This document shows, in pieces, positions 1 to 7,571 of a DNA stretch of 64,000 nucleotides (its first letter is position 1; each line of letters opens with the position of its first letter). The stretch spans positions 6,126,001 to 6,190,000 of the forward strand of contig NZ_CP077087.1 in assembly GCF_014268495.2 (NCBI RefSeq). The letters are read 5' to 3'. A program made the translations under genes and the position numbers. The notes under the pieces are model-generated. The model was not told the DNA's origin and did not search any database. It saw nothing but the letters and a program-made list of their open reading frames with translations. This DNA is from Pseudomonas monsensis. GTDB taxonomy: Bacteria; Pseudomonadota; Gammaproteobacteria; Pseudomonadales; Pseudomonadaceae.

Positions 1-517
1 GACCTTATTGTCTTGCGTCAGACATCGACCTGAAAAACCGCGTCGATTATGGATTCACAGCGACAATTTCAGGTCGGCGTACCTCTCCAATATCCCCCAA
101 TCAATCCCCTCTCCCTCCGGGAGAGGGGATTGACCTTATTGTCTTGCGTCAGACATCGACCTGAAAAACCACGTCGATTATGGATTCACAGCGACAATTT
201 CAGGTCGGCGTACCTCTCCAATATCTCCCAATCGGTCCCCTATCCCTCCGGGAGAGGGGACTGACCTTATTGTCTTGCGTCAGACATCGACCTGAAAAAA
301 CCACGTCGATTATGGATTCACAGCGACAATTTCAGGTCGGCGTACCTCTCCAATATCCCCCAATCAATCCCCTATCCCTCCGGGAGAGGGGACTGACCTT
401 ATTGTCTTGCGTCAGACATCGACCTGAAAAACCGCGTCGATTATGGATTCACAGCGACAATTTCAGGTCGGTGTACCTCTCCAATATCCCCCAATCAATC
501 CCCTCTCCCTCCGGGAG
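1..517. repeat. Tandem array A of 131-132 bp units
   Basis: The same unit recurs with starts at 1, 132, 263 and 395 (periods 131, 131, 132). Each unit carries a GACCTTATTGTCTTGCG block, a CGACCTGAAAAACC block, a TTTCAGGTCGGCGTACCTC block and a CCCTCTCCCTCCGGGAGAGG hairpin. The array begins before the window. It is cut at 517 by the IS element, and its end (GGGAGAGGGCTAGGGTGAGG) resumes at 1803. All units translate into similar repetitive peptides, which is a consequence of the repeat and not evidence of a gene. The family is the reverse-complement relative of array B at 24354-25178. Confidence 0.9.
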
Positions 518-567
518 TGTATGTACCGGACACATGGTGGACAGGTGTTCGGAGACATGGTGGACAC
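518..567 (+). repeat. IS left terminal inverted repeat
   Basis: Begins TGTATGTACCGG and contains two tandem copies of the ACATGGTGGACA core, about 24 bp apart. The outer copy reads CGGACACATGG and the inner copy CGGAGACATGG. Confidence 0.85.
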
Positions 568-607
568 TTTTTAATAGGCACATTGCTCATCACTAAGGAG
601 ATGACCT

Positions 608-1750
608 GTGTCTTGGGAAGAGGTGTCCACTGTGCAGCTTCGTTCAGAATTCGTGCTTTTGGCTCGGCAAGAAGGGGCCAATGTCCGGCAGCTTTGCCGT
701 CGATTTAATATCAGCCCAAGCACCGCCTATAAATGGCTTAACAGGTTTGAAAACCTGGGTGCAGAAGGACTGAACGATCAGTCTCGACGACCGAAGACAT
801 CACCCAAGCGATGTGCTGATGAGGTTGAACAGCAGATTTTGACCGTGAGTCAGGAGTACGCGGCCTGGGGCGCTCGCAAGCTCAAACGTGTGTTGGAAGA
901 CAACGGCTTAGTGATGCCTTCGGTCAGTACCGTGCATGCGGTTTTACAGCGTCATTCACGCGTTGATCCAAAGGCCGCCGAGATCAAACCGTTTATCCGT
1001 TTTGAGCATGAAGCGCCCAACGATCTTTGGCAGATGGACTTCAAGGGGCATATCAGTCTGGGTCAGGGGCGTTGCCATCCGTTGACGATACTGGACGATC
1101 ATTCGCGGTTTTCACTGTGCATCGCGGCGTGTATCAATGAGCAGCGCGACACCGTCCAGGAGCATCTGGTCCGGGCCTTTCGGCGCTATGGCCTGCCTTT
1201 GCGCATGACGATGGACAACGGCTCTCCATGGGGTGATCAGACAGGCGTTTATACCGCGCTGGAGGTCTGGCTGATGAGTCAAGGCATCAAGGTCGGCCAC
1301 TCTCGACCTTATCATCCGCAAACCCAAGGAAAGCTGGAACGCTTCCACCGCAGTCTGAAAAATGAAGTCCTCCAGGGTCAGCACTTTAACGATCTCAACA
1401 GCGCGCAACGGGCGTTTGATATCTGGCGTGATATTTACAACCAGAAGCGCCCGCATCAAGCGCTGGACATGCAGGTTCCTGCTACTCGGTACAGCAGCAG
1501 CTCAAGGGAATATCAGGAGCAACCCGCAGCGCCGGAGTACGACGATGGTGATGTGGTCAGGAAGGTTCAGGTAAAGGGCGAGATCTACTGGAGGAACCGT
1601 GAATACACAGTCGGGAAAGCTTTTTACGGGAAGTCAGTAGCTATCCGGGAAACGACGGAGGACGGCATCCACGATGTCTACTGGAGTAGACATCGCATCG
1701 CCCGAATCGACTTGAACTTGCAGATCGTTATGGCAGGTAAGAAGATCTAA
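608..1750 (+). CDS. IS481 family transposase
   Basis: A DDE transposase of 380 residues that cuts and joins the IS ends. The N-terminus is a helix-turn-helix (LCRRFNISPSTAYKWLNRF, about residues 27-46). The RNase H-fold catalytic core follows, with the acidic residues in QMDFKGH, in MTMDNGSPWG and in GKLERFHRSLKNEV (D, D, E). The C-terminal part resembles the small beta domain common in this family. The start is GTG at 608, placed by a strong AAGGAG ribosome site at 596-601. ATG at 601 is out of frame. No frameshift or stop is seen, so the enzyme looks functional. Confidence 0.93.
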   Translation: MSWEEVSTVQLRSEFVLLARQEGANVRQLCRRFNISPSTAYKWLNRFENLGAEGLNDQSRRPKTSPKRCADEVEQQILTVSQEYAAWGARKLKRVLEDNGLVMPSVSTVHAVLQRHSRVDPKAAEIKPFIRFEHEAPNDLWQMDFKGHISLGQGRCHPLTILDDHSRFSLCIAACINEQRDTVQEHLVRAFRRYGLPLRMTMDNGSPWGDQTGVYTALEVWLMSQGIKVGHSRPYHPQTQGKLERFHRSLKNEVLQGQHFNDLNSAQRAFDIWRDIYNQKRPHQALDMQVPATRYSSSSREYQEQPAAPEYDDGDVVRKVQVKGEIYWRNREYTVGKAFYGKSVAIRETTEDGIHDVYWSRHRIARIDLNLQIVMAGKKI

Positions 1751-1754
1751 AACC

Positions 1755-1802
1755 GTCCACCATGTCTCCGAACATGTGTCCACCATGTCTCCGGTACATA
1801 CA
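1755..1802 (-). repeat. IS right terminal inverted repeat
   Basis: Complement of the left end with a few mismatches. It again carries two ACATGGTGGAC cores and ends in TACATACA just before the GGGAG duplication. Confidence 0.85.
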
Positions 1803-1824
1803 GGGAGAGGGCTAGGGTGAGGGG
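1803..1824. repeat. Right-hand remainder of tandem array A
   Basis: GGGAGAGGGCTAGGGTGAGG is the terminal arm that also closes the related repeat modules at 25178, 42037 and 49564. It was separated from array A by the IS insertion. Confidence 0.8.
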
Positions 1825-1830
1825 CTTTTT

Positions 1831-2133
1831 TCAGGGATACTCCAGAACAGCCTTGATCTGCCGCAAATTACGCTCGATCCACCCGCGATCAATCGCCCCC
1901 CACTCACGAATCCGATAGCGCCCGGCGTGATTTCGCGCGCCCTCTTCCTGCTCGAATTCACAGACGATATCCAGATCCGCCAGCGCGGCAATCGTGTCCT
2001 GCGCCGTGCGCCGGGGCATGCCAGTCACTTCGGTCAGTGTCGGCACACTCGGCGCCAGACCGCTGTCGATCAGGTACGCCACGTACAAGCGGCGGTAGAA
2101 ACTGCTTTTGGTCTTGCTGACGTCCATCCACAC
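1831..2133 (-). CDS. Winged helix-turn-helix domain protein
   Basis: A 100-residue basic protein that looks like a single small DNA-binding domain. SVPTLTEVTGMPRRTAQDTIAALADL (about 29-54) fits a winged-helix recognition segment, and the C-terminus is rich in Arg and aromatic residues. It lies 18 bases downstream of the YgjP-like metallopeptidase gene on the same strand, so the two are probably cotranscribed. Small HTH proteins next to this peptidase recur in Pseudomonas. The target is unknown, and regulation of the neighbouring gene is only inference. Confidence 0.75.
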   Translation of the reverse strand: MWMDVSKTKSSFYRRLYVAYLIDSGLAPSVPTLTEVTGMPRRTAQDTIAALADLDIVCEFEQEEGARNHAGRYRIREWGAIDRGWIERNLRQIKAVLEYP

Positions 2134-2151
2134 CTTCCTGGTTGCGTACTG

Positions 2152-2646
2152 TTAAGCCTGCATATCCCGCCACGTCAGATACACCCGCAGATCGAACTCG
2201 ACCTGGTGATACCCCGGCAGCATGTGCTCGCACAATTTATAGAACGCCTTGTTGTGATCCGATTCCTTGAAGTGCGCCAGCTCGTGCACCACGATCATTT
2301 TCAGGAAGTCCGGCGCGGCGTCCTTGAACAACGAGGCGATACGGATCTCTTTCTTCGCCTTGAGCTTGCCACCCTGCACCCGCGACACCGTGGTGTGCAG
2401 GCCGAGGGCGCGGTGAGTCAGGTCGAGGCGGTTATCGAACAGCACCTTGTCGATAGCGGGCGCGTTGCGCAGGTATTCCTGCTTCAGGTCCAGCGCGTAG
2501 CTGTACAACGCTTTGTCGCTCTGCACATCGTGGCGCCCCGGATAGCGTTGGCTCAGGTAATCGCCCAGACGCCCTTCGGCAATCAGTTGGCGCACCTGGT
2601 CCTGCAATGGCGCGGGATAGGCCTGGAGGTACTTCAACACAGTCAT
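2152..2646 (-). CDS. YgjP-like (DUF45) metallopeptidase
   Basis: A 164-residue putative zinc metallopeptidase. The catalytic motif HELAHFKESDH (about residues 122-132) gives the HExxH pair, and a third ligand is probably the His in the segment after it. The domain fits the YgjP/DUF45 family related to M48 peptidases. No signal peptide is present, so it acts in the cytoplasm. The start MTVLKYLQAYP at 2646 was chosen over a longer in-frame extension to 2808, because that extension overlaps the next gene and has no family-like sequence. It is probably an operon with the HTH gene downstream. Confidence 0.85.
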   Translation of the reverse strand: MTVLKYLQAYPAPLQDQVRQLIAEGRLGDYLSQRYPGRHDVQSDKALYSYALDLKQEYLRNAPAIDKVLFDNRLDLTHRALGLHTTVSRVQGGKLKAKKEIRIASLFKDAAPDFLKMIVVHELAHFKESDHNKAFYKLCEHMLPGYHQVEFDLRVYLTWRDMQA

Positions 2647-2690
2647 GAAGGGCGACACGGTTCGCAAAAAGGTGCGCCAGTGTAGCGAAT

Positions 2691-4814
2691 TCAACCGGGC
2701 AGCGCGCTCCAGTCGAAGGGCTCGGCGAAACTGGCGGCGTCTTCGGCGATCAATGGCCGTGCCACAAGAAAACCCTGCACGTATTCGCAGCCATGAGCTT
2801 GCAGCCATTGGTACTGCTCAATGGTTTCGACCCCCTCGGCGATCACCAGCAAACCGTATTGTTTGCACAGATTGATCACCGTACTGACCAGCGACGCATC
2901 GCGCTGGGAGTCCGGCAAGCGCGCAATCAGATGGCGGTCGAGCTTGAGCGTATCCAGTTCCAGATCACGCAGATGCGCCAGCGAACAGGGTCCGGAGCCG
3001 AAGTCATCGAGTGCCACACGCACCCCGAGATTACGCAGCAGGCGCAGTTGCTTGCGGGTTTCATCGGGGTTTTGCATCAAGGCTTCTTCGGTCACCTCGA
3101 CCTCCAGCTGCCGCGGCTGCAAGGCATGTCGCTCCATGACCTGACGCAACTCGGTGACCAGATTCGGCAGGCTGAACTGGGTGTTGCTCAAACTCACCCC
3201 CAGGACCAGATCTTCGGCGAACAGGGTTTCCCAGGCTTTGCGCTGGCCGGCGCCACGATGGTAAATCCAGCTGCCGAGGCGGCTGATCAGCCGCGCCTCC
3301 TCCAGCAACGGCAGGAACAGGCCCGGTGGCACATCGCCGACGCTCGGGTGCTGCCAGCGCAATAGCGCCTCGAAGCCACGAATCTGCCCGGTGTCGATCG
3401 CTACTTGCGGCTGATAGACCAGATTGAAGTCGCGGTTCTCGATGGCGCTGCGCACGCTTTCTTCGAGCATCAGTCGTGAGCGGGCCCGGCCGTTCATTTC
3501 GTGATCGTAAAAACGATATTGCTGACGTCCGGCGCGCTTGGCTTCGTACATGGCTATGTCGGAGGCACGCAGCAAGCCATCCAGATTCGATCCGCAATCG
3601 GGATAAGTGGCGATGCCGATGCTGGCGCCGAGGGCGATGTCCAGCCCTTCGATTTGCTGACAGATCGACACACGCTCGATGAGCTTCTCGGCAATCTTCG
3701 CCGCCTGCTCGGGAAACTCCAGATCCAGCAACGCCGTGAACTCGTCGCCGCCCATGCGCGCAAGAATATCGAACGGGCGCAAACACGCCTTCAATTGCTC
3801 GGACACCCAGCGCAGTACGCGGTCACCGGCATCATGCCCGAGCGAGTCATTGACGCGTTTGAAACCGTCGAGGTCCAGGTACAGCAACACCCAACTGCTG
3901 TCATTGCGTTCGCCACGCAACAACAGGTTTTCCACCGTCTGATAAAAGCCGCGACGATTGAGCAACCCGGTCAGTGGATCGGTGACGGCCTGAAATTCCA
4001 GCTGCTGATGCAGATGACGCACCACCGACATATCCAGCACCGTGACCACCATCGCCTGCTGTTCGGCGGGTAACGGCGCACAGGACAGCGCCACCGGCAC
4101 CTGCTGGCCCGGAGCAGTACGCAGCAAAGCGTCATGCAGGCGCAGGGTTTCGCCGCGTTTGTAGCTGCCCTTGAATTCAGAATCGGCCCACAACGGAATG
4201 TGCGGTTTCTGCAGGTAATCGAGAAATTCCTTGCCCTCCAGCTCCTTCACCGGCGCATTGAGCAACCGTGAAATCGCCGGGTTGGCGAAGCGGATCAAGC
4301 CATCCTCGCCGAGCACCAAAATGCCTTCGGCCGCGTTGTCCAGCACCGACGCATTGAAGGCCCGGGCCACCTCCAGATCATGGGACAAACGCTGCAAGGC
4401 CCGGCGATTGCGCTGGTGTTCCAGCAACGCCTGCACTTTCGGCTTGAGGATCTGCGGGTCGAAGGGTTTGAACAGGTAATCCACCGCACCACTGGCATAG
4501 CCCTTGATCACGGCGTCCTGGGATTGTTCATTGGCGGTCAGGAAAATAATCGGCGTGAGGCGCGTGCGCTGGCTGCCACGCATCAACCGCGCCACTTCAA
4601 AGCCGTCCATGCCCGGCATCTGCACGTCCAGCAGCACCAGATCGACATCGTGAGTGAGCAGCAGATTGAGCGCTTCGAAACCGGAGGCTGCGGTGATGAC
4701 GTGCCAATCCTGACGTTGCAGCAACGCGCGCATGCTGATCAGGTTTTCAGGGTAATCATCAACGATCAAAAGGACAGAGCTGCCTTCACCTGGCGGGGGT
4801 TGCGCGCATTCCAT
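2691..4814 (-). CDS. Response regulator with REC-PAS-GGDEF-EAL domains
   Basis: A 707-residue cyclic-di-GMP protein. Receiver domain about 14-130 (phospho-acceptor in DLVLLDVQMPGMDG), PAS about 150-265 (SVLDNAAEGILVLGEDG), GGDEF about 280-440 with intact RMGGDEFTAL and an RxxD inhibitory site (RPFD) five residues upstream, EAL about 455-700 with FEALLRW, EVTEE, DDFGSG, LKLD and EGVET. The metal-binding Asn of the usual VNLS motif is Ser here (GVSLSNTQF). Synthase activity therefore looks more secure than phosphodiesterase activity. No histidine kinase gene is adjacent. Start ATG at 4814, preceded by a modest AGAGAAG site. Confidence 0.9.
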   Translation of the reverse strand: MECAQPPPGEGSSVLLIVDDYPENLISMRALLQRQDWHVITAASGFEALNLLLTHDVDLVLLDVQMPGMDGFEVARLMRGSQRTRLTPIIFLTANEQSQDAVIKGYASGAVDYLFKPFDPQILKPKVQALLEHQRNRRALQRLSHDLEVARAFNASVLDNAAEGILVLGEDGLIRFANPAISRLLNAPVKELEGKEFLDYLQKPHIPLWADSEFKGSYKRGETLRLHDALLRTAPGQQVPVALSCAPLPAEQQAMVVTVLDMSVVRHLHQQLEFQAVTDPLTGLLNRRGFYQTVENLLLRGERNDSSWVLLYLDLDGFKRVNDSLGHDAGDRVLRWVSEQLKACLRPFDILARMGGDEFTALLDLEFPEQAAKIAEKLIERVSICQQIEGLDIALGASIGIATYPDCGSNLDGLLRASDIAMYEAKRAGRQQYRFYDHEMNGRARSRLMLEESVRSAIENRDFNLVYQPQVAIDTGQIRGFEALLRWQHPSVGDVPPGLFLPLLEEARLISRLGSWIYHRGAGQRKAWETLFAEDLVLGVSLSNTQFSLPNLVTELRQVMERHALQPRQLEVEVTEEALMQNPDETRKQLRLLRNLGVRVALDDFGSGPCSLAHLRDLELDTLKLDRHLIARLPDSQRDASLVSTVINLCKQYGLLVIAEGVETIEQYQWLQAHGCEYVQGFLVARPLIAEDAASFAEPFDWSALPG

Positions 4815-5033
4815 GCTGCTTCTCTTGTCGGGACTTCAGGGCGATTCCGGTAAAACCGTACACACATCGAGCCTTCACTCTAGTCGTGGATCCGAAAAAG
4901 CAGAAGCTGTCATCAAGCCATCATTTAACCAAAGCGTGAGTTTGCCGACTAACGGTCACCGCTGAAGCCCCCGGAAACCGGCAGAGATGGCATTTCGACA
5001 GGATGTTGACGTCAATCATCCGCCAAGCGGGCA

Positions 5034-5062
5034 TTAACAAAAAATCTCTCTACGCTTATAAA
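5034..5062 (+). promoter_or_regulatory. Sigma70-type promoter for the alginate lyase gene
   Basis: TTAACA (5034-5039), 17-base spacer, TATAAA (5057-5062). This predicts a start near 5069 and a 5' leader of about 65 bases. The rest of the 4815-5133 gap shows nothing else clear. An eight-codon frame begins at 5111 and ends on a TGA overlapping the lyase ATG, which may be chance. Confidence 0.5.
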
Positions 5063-5133
5063 GGCCGCCCCAAAAGGCGCGAGCTAGAGCTTCTGGCACC
5101 CGCGTACAGGATGAACCGAGTGGAAGAACCGAC

Positions 5134-5802
5134 ATGATCGATCTCGCAACCTGGAACCTCAGCGTTCCCGTTGGCAGCCCGCCATACACCGTCGAAACCT
5201 CCAAACTGGTGAACGGCTTCAAAGATCAATACTTCCATTCCGACACCGGCACCTTGTTTTTCTGGTCACCGGTCACCGGGTCAAAAACCGAAAACGCCAT
5301 CTACCCGCGCACCGAACTGCGCGAAACCTTCAGCAACGGCACCTTGCGCAACTGGTACTACCCCGACGCCGACAACCTGCTGCGCGCCACCCTCGCGGTG
5401 AACAAGGTCCCCAGTTCCGGCAAGATCGTCATTGGCCAGATCCACGCCTACGAAAGCCAGAAGCCGATGGTCAAACTCGAATACCAGTACAAGACCAAAA
5501 CCGCGACCGGCAACCTGGTGATCAAGGTGCGCATGCACCCCGATGACGACGAAAGCCGCGTTATCACCCTGGCCACCGGGATCAAACTGAACAACGAATT
5601 CAACTACCTCATCCACTTGAGCCCCGGCGGCGCACTGGGTGTGAGTGCGGCGGGTTACCAGTGGGATTCACAAATCAGCGCCACGTGGCGCAACAAGCCG
5701 CTGTACTTCAAGGCCGGCGTGTATGTGCAGGACAACACGGGCTACACCAGCGAAGGTGGCCAGGTGACCTTCAGCAAACTGGATATCGACCACGACAAAT
5801 AA
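5134..5802 (+). CDS. Polysaccharide lyase family 7 (alginate lyase)
   Basis: A 222-residue single-domain PL7 enzyme predicted to cleave alginate by beta-elimination. The three signature strands are present: RTELRE (about residues 55-60), QIHAY (about 107-111, catalytic Gln/His) and YFKAGVYVQ (about 190-198, catalytic Tyr). The length matches bare PL7 catalytic domains. No signal peptide is visible at MIDLATWNLSVP, so secretion would need another route; it may act on imported oligosaccharides or be released by lysis. It stands alone between long intergenic regions. Confidence 0.88.
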   Translation: MIDLATWNLSVPVGSPPYTVETSKLVNGFKDQYFHSDTGTLFFWSPVTGSKTENAIYPRTELRETFSNGTLRNWYYPDADNLLRATLAVNKVPSSGKIVIGQIHAYESQKPMVKLEYQYKTKTATGNLVIKVRMHPDDDESRVITLATGIKLNNEFNYLIHLSPGGALGVSAAGYQWDSQISATWRNKPLYFKAGVYVQDNTGYTSEGGQVTFSKLDIDHDK

Positions 5803-5851
5803 CAGCATGACTAGCACTGCCCCCCCCGATGCTCGGGGTCTGGTAAAAACC

Positions 5852-5956
5852 TGTGGCGAGGGGATTTATCCCCGTTGGGTCGCGCATTGGCCCCCGCTCT
5901 GCACTGAAAGCTGGGGCCTGCTGCGCAGTCCATCGGGGATAAATCCCCTCGCCACA
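5852..5956. repeat. Long inverted repeat (GTGGCGAGGGGATTTATCCC family)
   Basis: Left arm TGTGGCGAGGGGATTTATCC, right arm its complement ending CCTCGCCACA, with about 60 bases between. Other copies lie at 33945-34076, 39123-39255 and 58984-59110. Typical Pseudomonas intergenic palindrome pair; in this position it may also end transcription of the lyase gene. Confidence 0.85.
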
Positions 5957-5986
5957 AGGCCCTCGCCTACGCCACTTAAACACCTT

Positions 5987-6326
5987 TGTTTAAAGGCTCA
6001 TGCGGTTACTTCCGGATGCCTACAACAGCTTGCGTCGATGCCTACGGGTACGCCAGAATCCGCCGGCTTGTGCGCCTGGCGGGCCGTCGGTAACTTGATT
6101 CGCGTCACTGATTTCCAGTGATCGGGTTTAGTAGCCCGAGGTTTCAAGCGTTGTGCACAAGCATCTGTCAGTCAGGGATTTCGATTCCTGCGCTCGATGG
6201 CAGCTGTGCGCAGGGCACCTCCGGGTGCGCCGGCTTGCTCGAAACCCCGGTCTACTAACCTGCGTACAGTTGCCTCCACTTTGATTAGTAGCCAGAGCGG
6301 GAGCACTCCAATCAGGTTTCGAGCAA
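5987..6326 (+). ncRNA. Structured leader of the DUF6124-type gene (copy 1)
   Basis: A 340-base non-coding stretch runs up to the ATG at 6327. It is strongly conserved with 49944-50280 (complement) upstream of the paralogous gene. Visible elements: hairpin 6105-6121 (TCACTG/CAGTGA), hairpin with loop TTTAGTAG at 6123-6138, hairpin 6215-6228 (GCACC, TCCG tetraloop, GGTGC), a loop-like CTACTAA (6252-6258) and a second TTAGTAG (6285-6291). CTACTAA can pair with either TTAGTAG. In the second copy all three change together to TTAGCAG/CTGCTAA. This supports an RNA with alternative or kissing pairings; the function is unknown. Confidence 0.6.
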
Positions 6327-6689
6327 ATGACTAAATCAACGCCTCACCCGCCGGTCACCGACCCGGCTTCCCCTTACGAATCCCTCGACTCAAAAAAACT
6401 CAGCGACGCCGCCGAACGCGCCCTTGACCATTACCTCAACCCCGCCGCCCTCATCATGGCGAGCACGCATAAACCCGACCCCATGTACCTCGCCAACCCG
6501 AAGTACAACACCGAATCCCTGCTGGCCAACGCCAGCGAAACCCTGGGCTCCGCCAGCGAAATGCTCAACAACTTCGCCGCAACGCTCGATACCTCGCACC
6601 GCAAGACTGCACTGGGCATTGCGCAAGTGGTCATGCTGGGTGAACTGGCGGTGAATCAGGCACTCGATCATGTGGAGTTGGAGCACTAG
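6327..6689 (+). CDS. DUF3077/DUF6124-type small protein
   Basis: A 120-residue acidic protein with no signal peptide or membrane segment. The conserved core DPASPYESLDSKKLSDAAERALDHYL (about 12-37), TESLLANASETLGSASEMLN and RKTALGIAQVVMLGELAVNQALD is shared almost word for word with the protein at 49578-49943, so the two are paralogs. The family is abundant in Pseudomonas and has no assigned biochemical role that I know. The start follows only a weak AGG site, which fits control by the structured leader. A terminator follows at 6699-6723. Confidence 0.8.
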   Translation: MTKSTPHPPVTDPASPYESLDSKKLSDAAERALDHYLNPAALIMASTHKPDPMYLANPKYNTESLLANASETLGSASEMLNNFAATLDTSHRKTALGIAQVVMLGELAVNQALDHVELEH

Positions 6690-6698
6690 CCCTCCACG

Positions 6699-6723
6699 AA
6701 AAACCCGCCTCTGGGCGGGTTTC
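6699..6723. terminator. Bidirectional hairpin after the DUF6124-type gene
   Basis: AAACCCGCC, short loop, GGGCGGGTTT with flanking A and T runs. It resembles the fba terminator at 8483-8513 and probably was the shared terminator before the neighbouring insertion. Confidence 0.75.
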
Positions 6724-6749
6724 CTGAACCGGCGGGTTAACGCTCAGGC

Positions 6750-6853
6750 TCAGTTAACCTTGGCGTACAACTCACCCTTCAGATAATGCTGGTACATCGC
6801 TTCCAGCAAGATCGGCTTGAACTTCGAAGCCTGAGCGGCAGTACCGGTAATCG
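6750..6853 (-). pseudogene. Remnant copy of the fba 3' end
   Basis: Read on the minus strand this encodes ASKFKPILLEAMYQHYLKG followed by ELYAKVN and a stop. It matches the last ~35 codons of the intact fba at 8535-9599 with several substitutions. Similarity continues through the stop into the 3' flank (TAACGCTCAGGCT at 6738 and at 8523) and the nearby terminator hairpin. Upstream of about 6853 the match ends abruptly. The fragment has no start and cannot make aldolase. It marks the far edge of an insertion beside fba. Confidence 0.85.
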
Positions 6854-6953
6854 TGCCAGCGATCACTGCTCGACAAATGATTAATACTTGGCACCGTGAT
6901 TCGCCGCCAATTCCTCTATCCATAGAACATTACTTTATTTCAGACACTTAAAG

Positions 6954-6981
6954 AGAAACCCGCCACAAGGCGGGTTTCTTT
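6954..6981. terminator. Terminator for the minus-strand gene at 7031
   Basis: AGAAACCCGCC, short loop, GGCGGGTTTCTTT. The stem is palindromic with T-rich runs on both sides, and it lies 50 bases past the stop at 7031. Confidence 0.75.
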
Positions 6982-7030
6982 ATGGAAAAGCCAGTAACAA
7001 AATGGAAGGTCCATAAGCGCTGTTCATTTT

Positions 7031-7231
7031 TTATTTAATAAGACTGTCTGGCGAGGTGCTCCAGCCTCCCCCACACCCACAGGTGCAACTATTTGCAGGT
7101 GGGTGGTTCCATTTGTTGAATTTCGTGTCCAACACCGGCGCTGTCATTGCGATTTTTCCTGAGTCCTTACTCTCAGACCGGGAGGGGGAGATACCCACTG
7201 GCACGTCACCCAGCGGCACACCCATACCCAT
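7031..7231 (-). CDS. Small Cys/Gly-motif peptide, unknown function
   Basis: A 66-residue frame from ATG 7231, or 38 residues from ATG 7147, which has the better AGGA site nine bases upstream. The C-terminal half includes HPPANSCTCGCGGGW, an unusual cysteine cluster. No signal peptide or transmembrane helix is evident. Support for a real gene is contextual: a lux-box-like dyad at 7305-7324 with a TTATAT hexamer 23 bases on, and a terminator just after the stop. I do not recognise the family. The Cys/Gly/Ser-rich tail could suit a modified peptide, but no modification enzyme is nearby. Confidence 0.42.
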   Translation of the reverse strand: MGMGVPLGDVPVGISPSRSESKDSGKIAMTAPVLDTKFNKWNHPPANSCTCGCGGGWSTSPDSLIK

Positions 7232-7275
7232 TTCGTGATTATTTGTAATTTCGAAATCCTCTCGTGAATGAATTC

Positions 7276-7324
7276 ATATAATCACGTAGCTTTTCAGCAT
7301 TGACCACTGTCAGAAATAACAGGT
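7276..7324 (-). promoter_or_regulatory. Lux-box-like dyad 1 with candidate -10
   Basis: CACTGTCAGAAATAACAGGT at 7305-7324 keeps the CT-N12-AG spacing of lux/las boxes. On the minus strand a TTATAT hexamer (7281-7276) lies 23 bases downstream, putting the box near -44, where LuxR-type activators usually bind. Confidence 0.5.
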
Positions 7325-7386
7325 CTAACAAATCAAATTCGAATAACCAGCCTCAGCCTTAGTACATATTAAAAAACTTAAACCTT

Positions 7387-7406
7387 CGTTCATGGGTAGA
7401 TGAACG
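7387..7406. other. Short hairpin CGTTCAT/ATGAACG
   Basis: Perfect 7-base arms around GGGTAG, in the 7325-7460 gap between two small genes. Outside it, ACTTAAAC and GTTTAAAGT give weaker outer complementarity. It could be part of a small RNA; there is no T run to call a terminator. Confidence 0.35.
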
Positions 7407-7460
7407 CTCCCACGTCGCAGAAGTTTAAAGTTAGCCGAGATCAGGACCTGCTGAGCGGAC

Positions 7461-7496
7461 AAAAAAATCCGATGCCACAGGTCCGGCACCGGATTT
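7461..7496 (-). terminator. Rho-independent terminator of the gene at 7572
   Basis: On the minus strand ATCCGGTGCC and GGCATCGGAT form a 10-bp stem (one G-U pair) around an 8-base loop, followed by seven T. Confidence 0.88.
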
Positions 7497-7571
7497 CCAG
7501 AAAGCCCAGCGTGAGTTCAAATATTTAAATAAACAGCATTACGCATGGCTGCAGGTTTTCGGTCCTTGCTT

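Larger units (their letters stand above)
518..1802 (+). mobile_element. Complete IS481-family insertion sequence
   Basis: A 1285-bp element bounded by near-perfect inverted repeats starting TGTATGTACCGGA on the left and ending in the complement TCCGGTACATACA on the right. It is flanked by a 5-bp direct duplication GGGAG (513-517 and 1803-1807). It carries one transposase gene. Each end holds two copies of a GGAGACATGGTGGACA-like block, probably transposase binding sites. Intact ends, target duplication and open frame suggest a recent, possibly still mobile insertion. It sits inside the palindrome of a tandem-array unit. Confidence 0.93.

Noticed and set aside
49..596. Overlapping open frames with LSLRERGLTLLSC-type peptide repeats
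   Set aside because: They are translations of the 131-bp tandem repeat; no ribosome site or family supports a gene.
5807..6121. 104-codon frame in the palindrome and leader region
   Set aside because: It reads through a repeat and the conserved structured leader, and the second leader copy does not keep the frame.
7056..7238. 60-codon plus-strand frame
   Set aside because: GTG start without a ribosome site; the minus-strand frame has promoter-like and terminator context.
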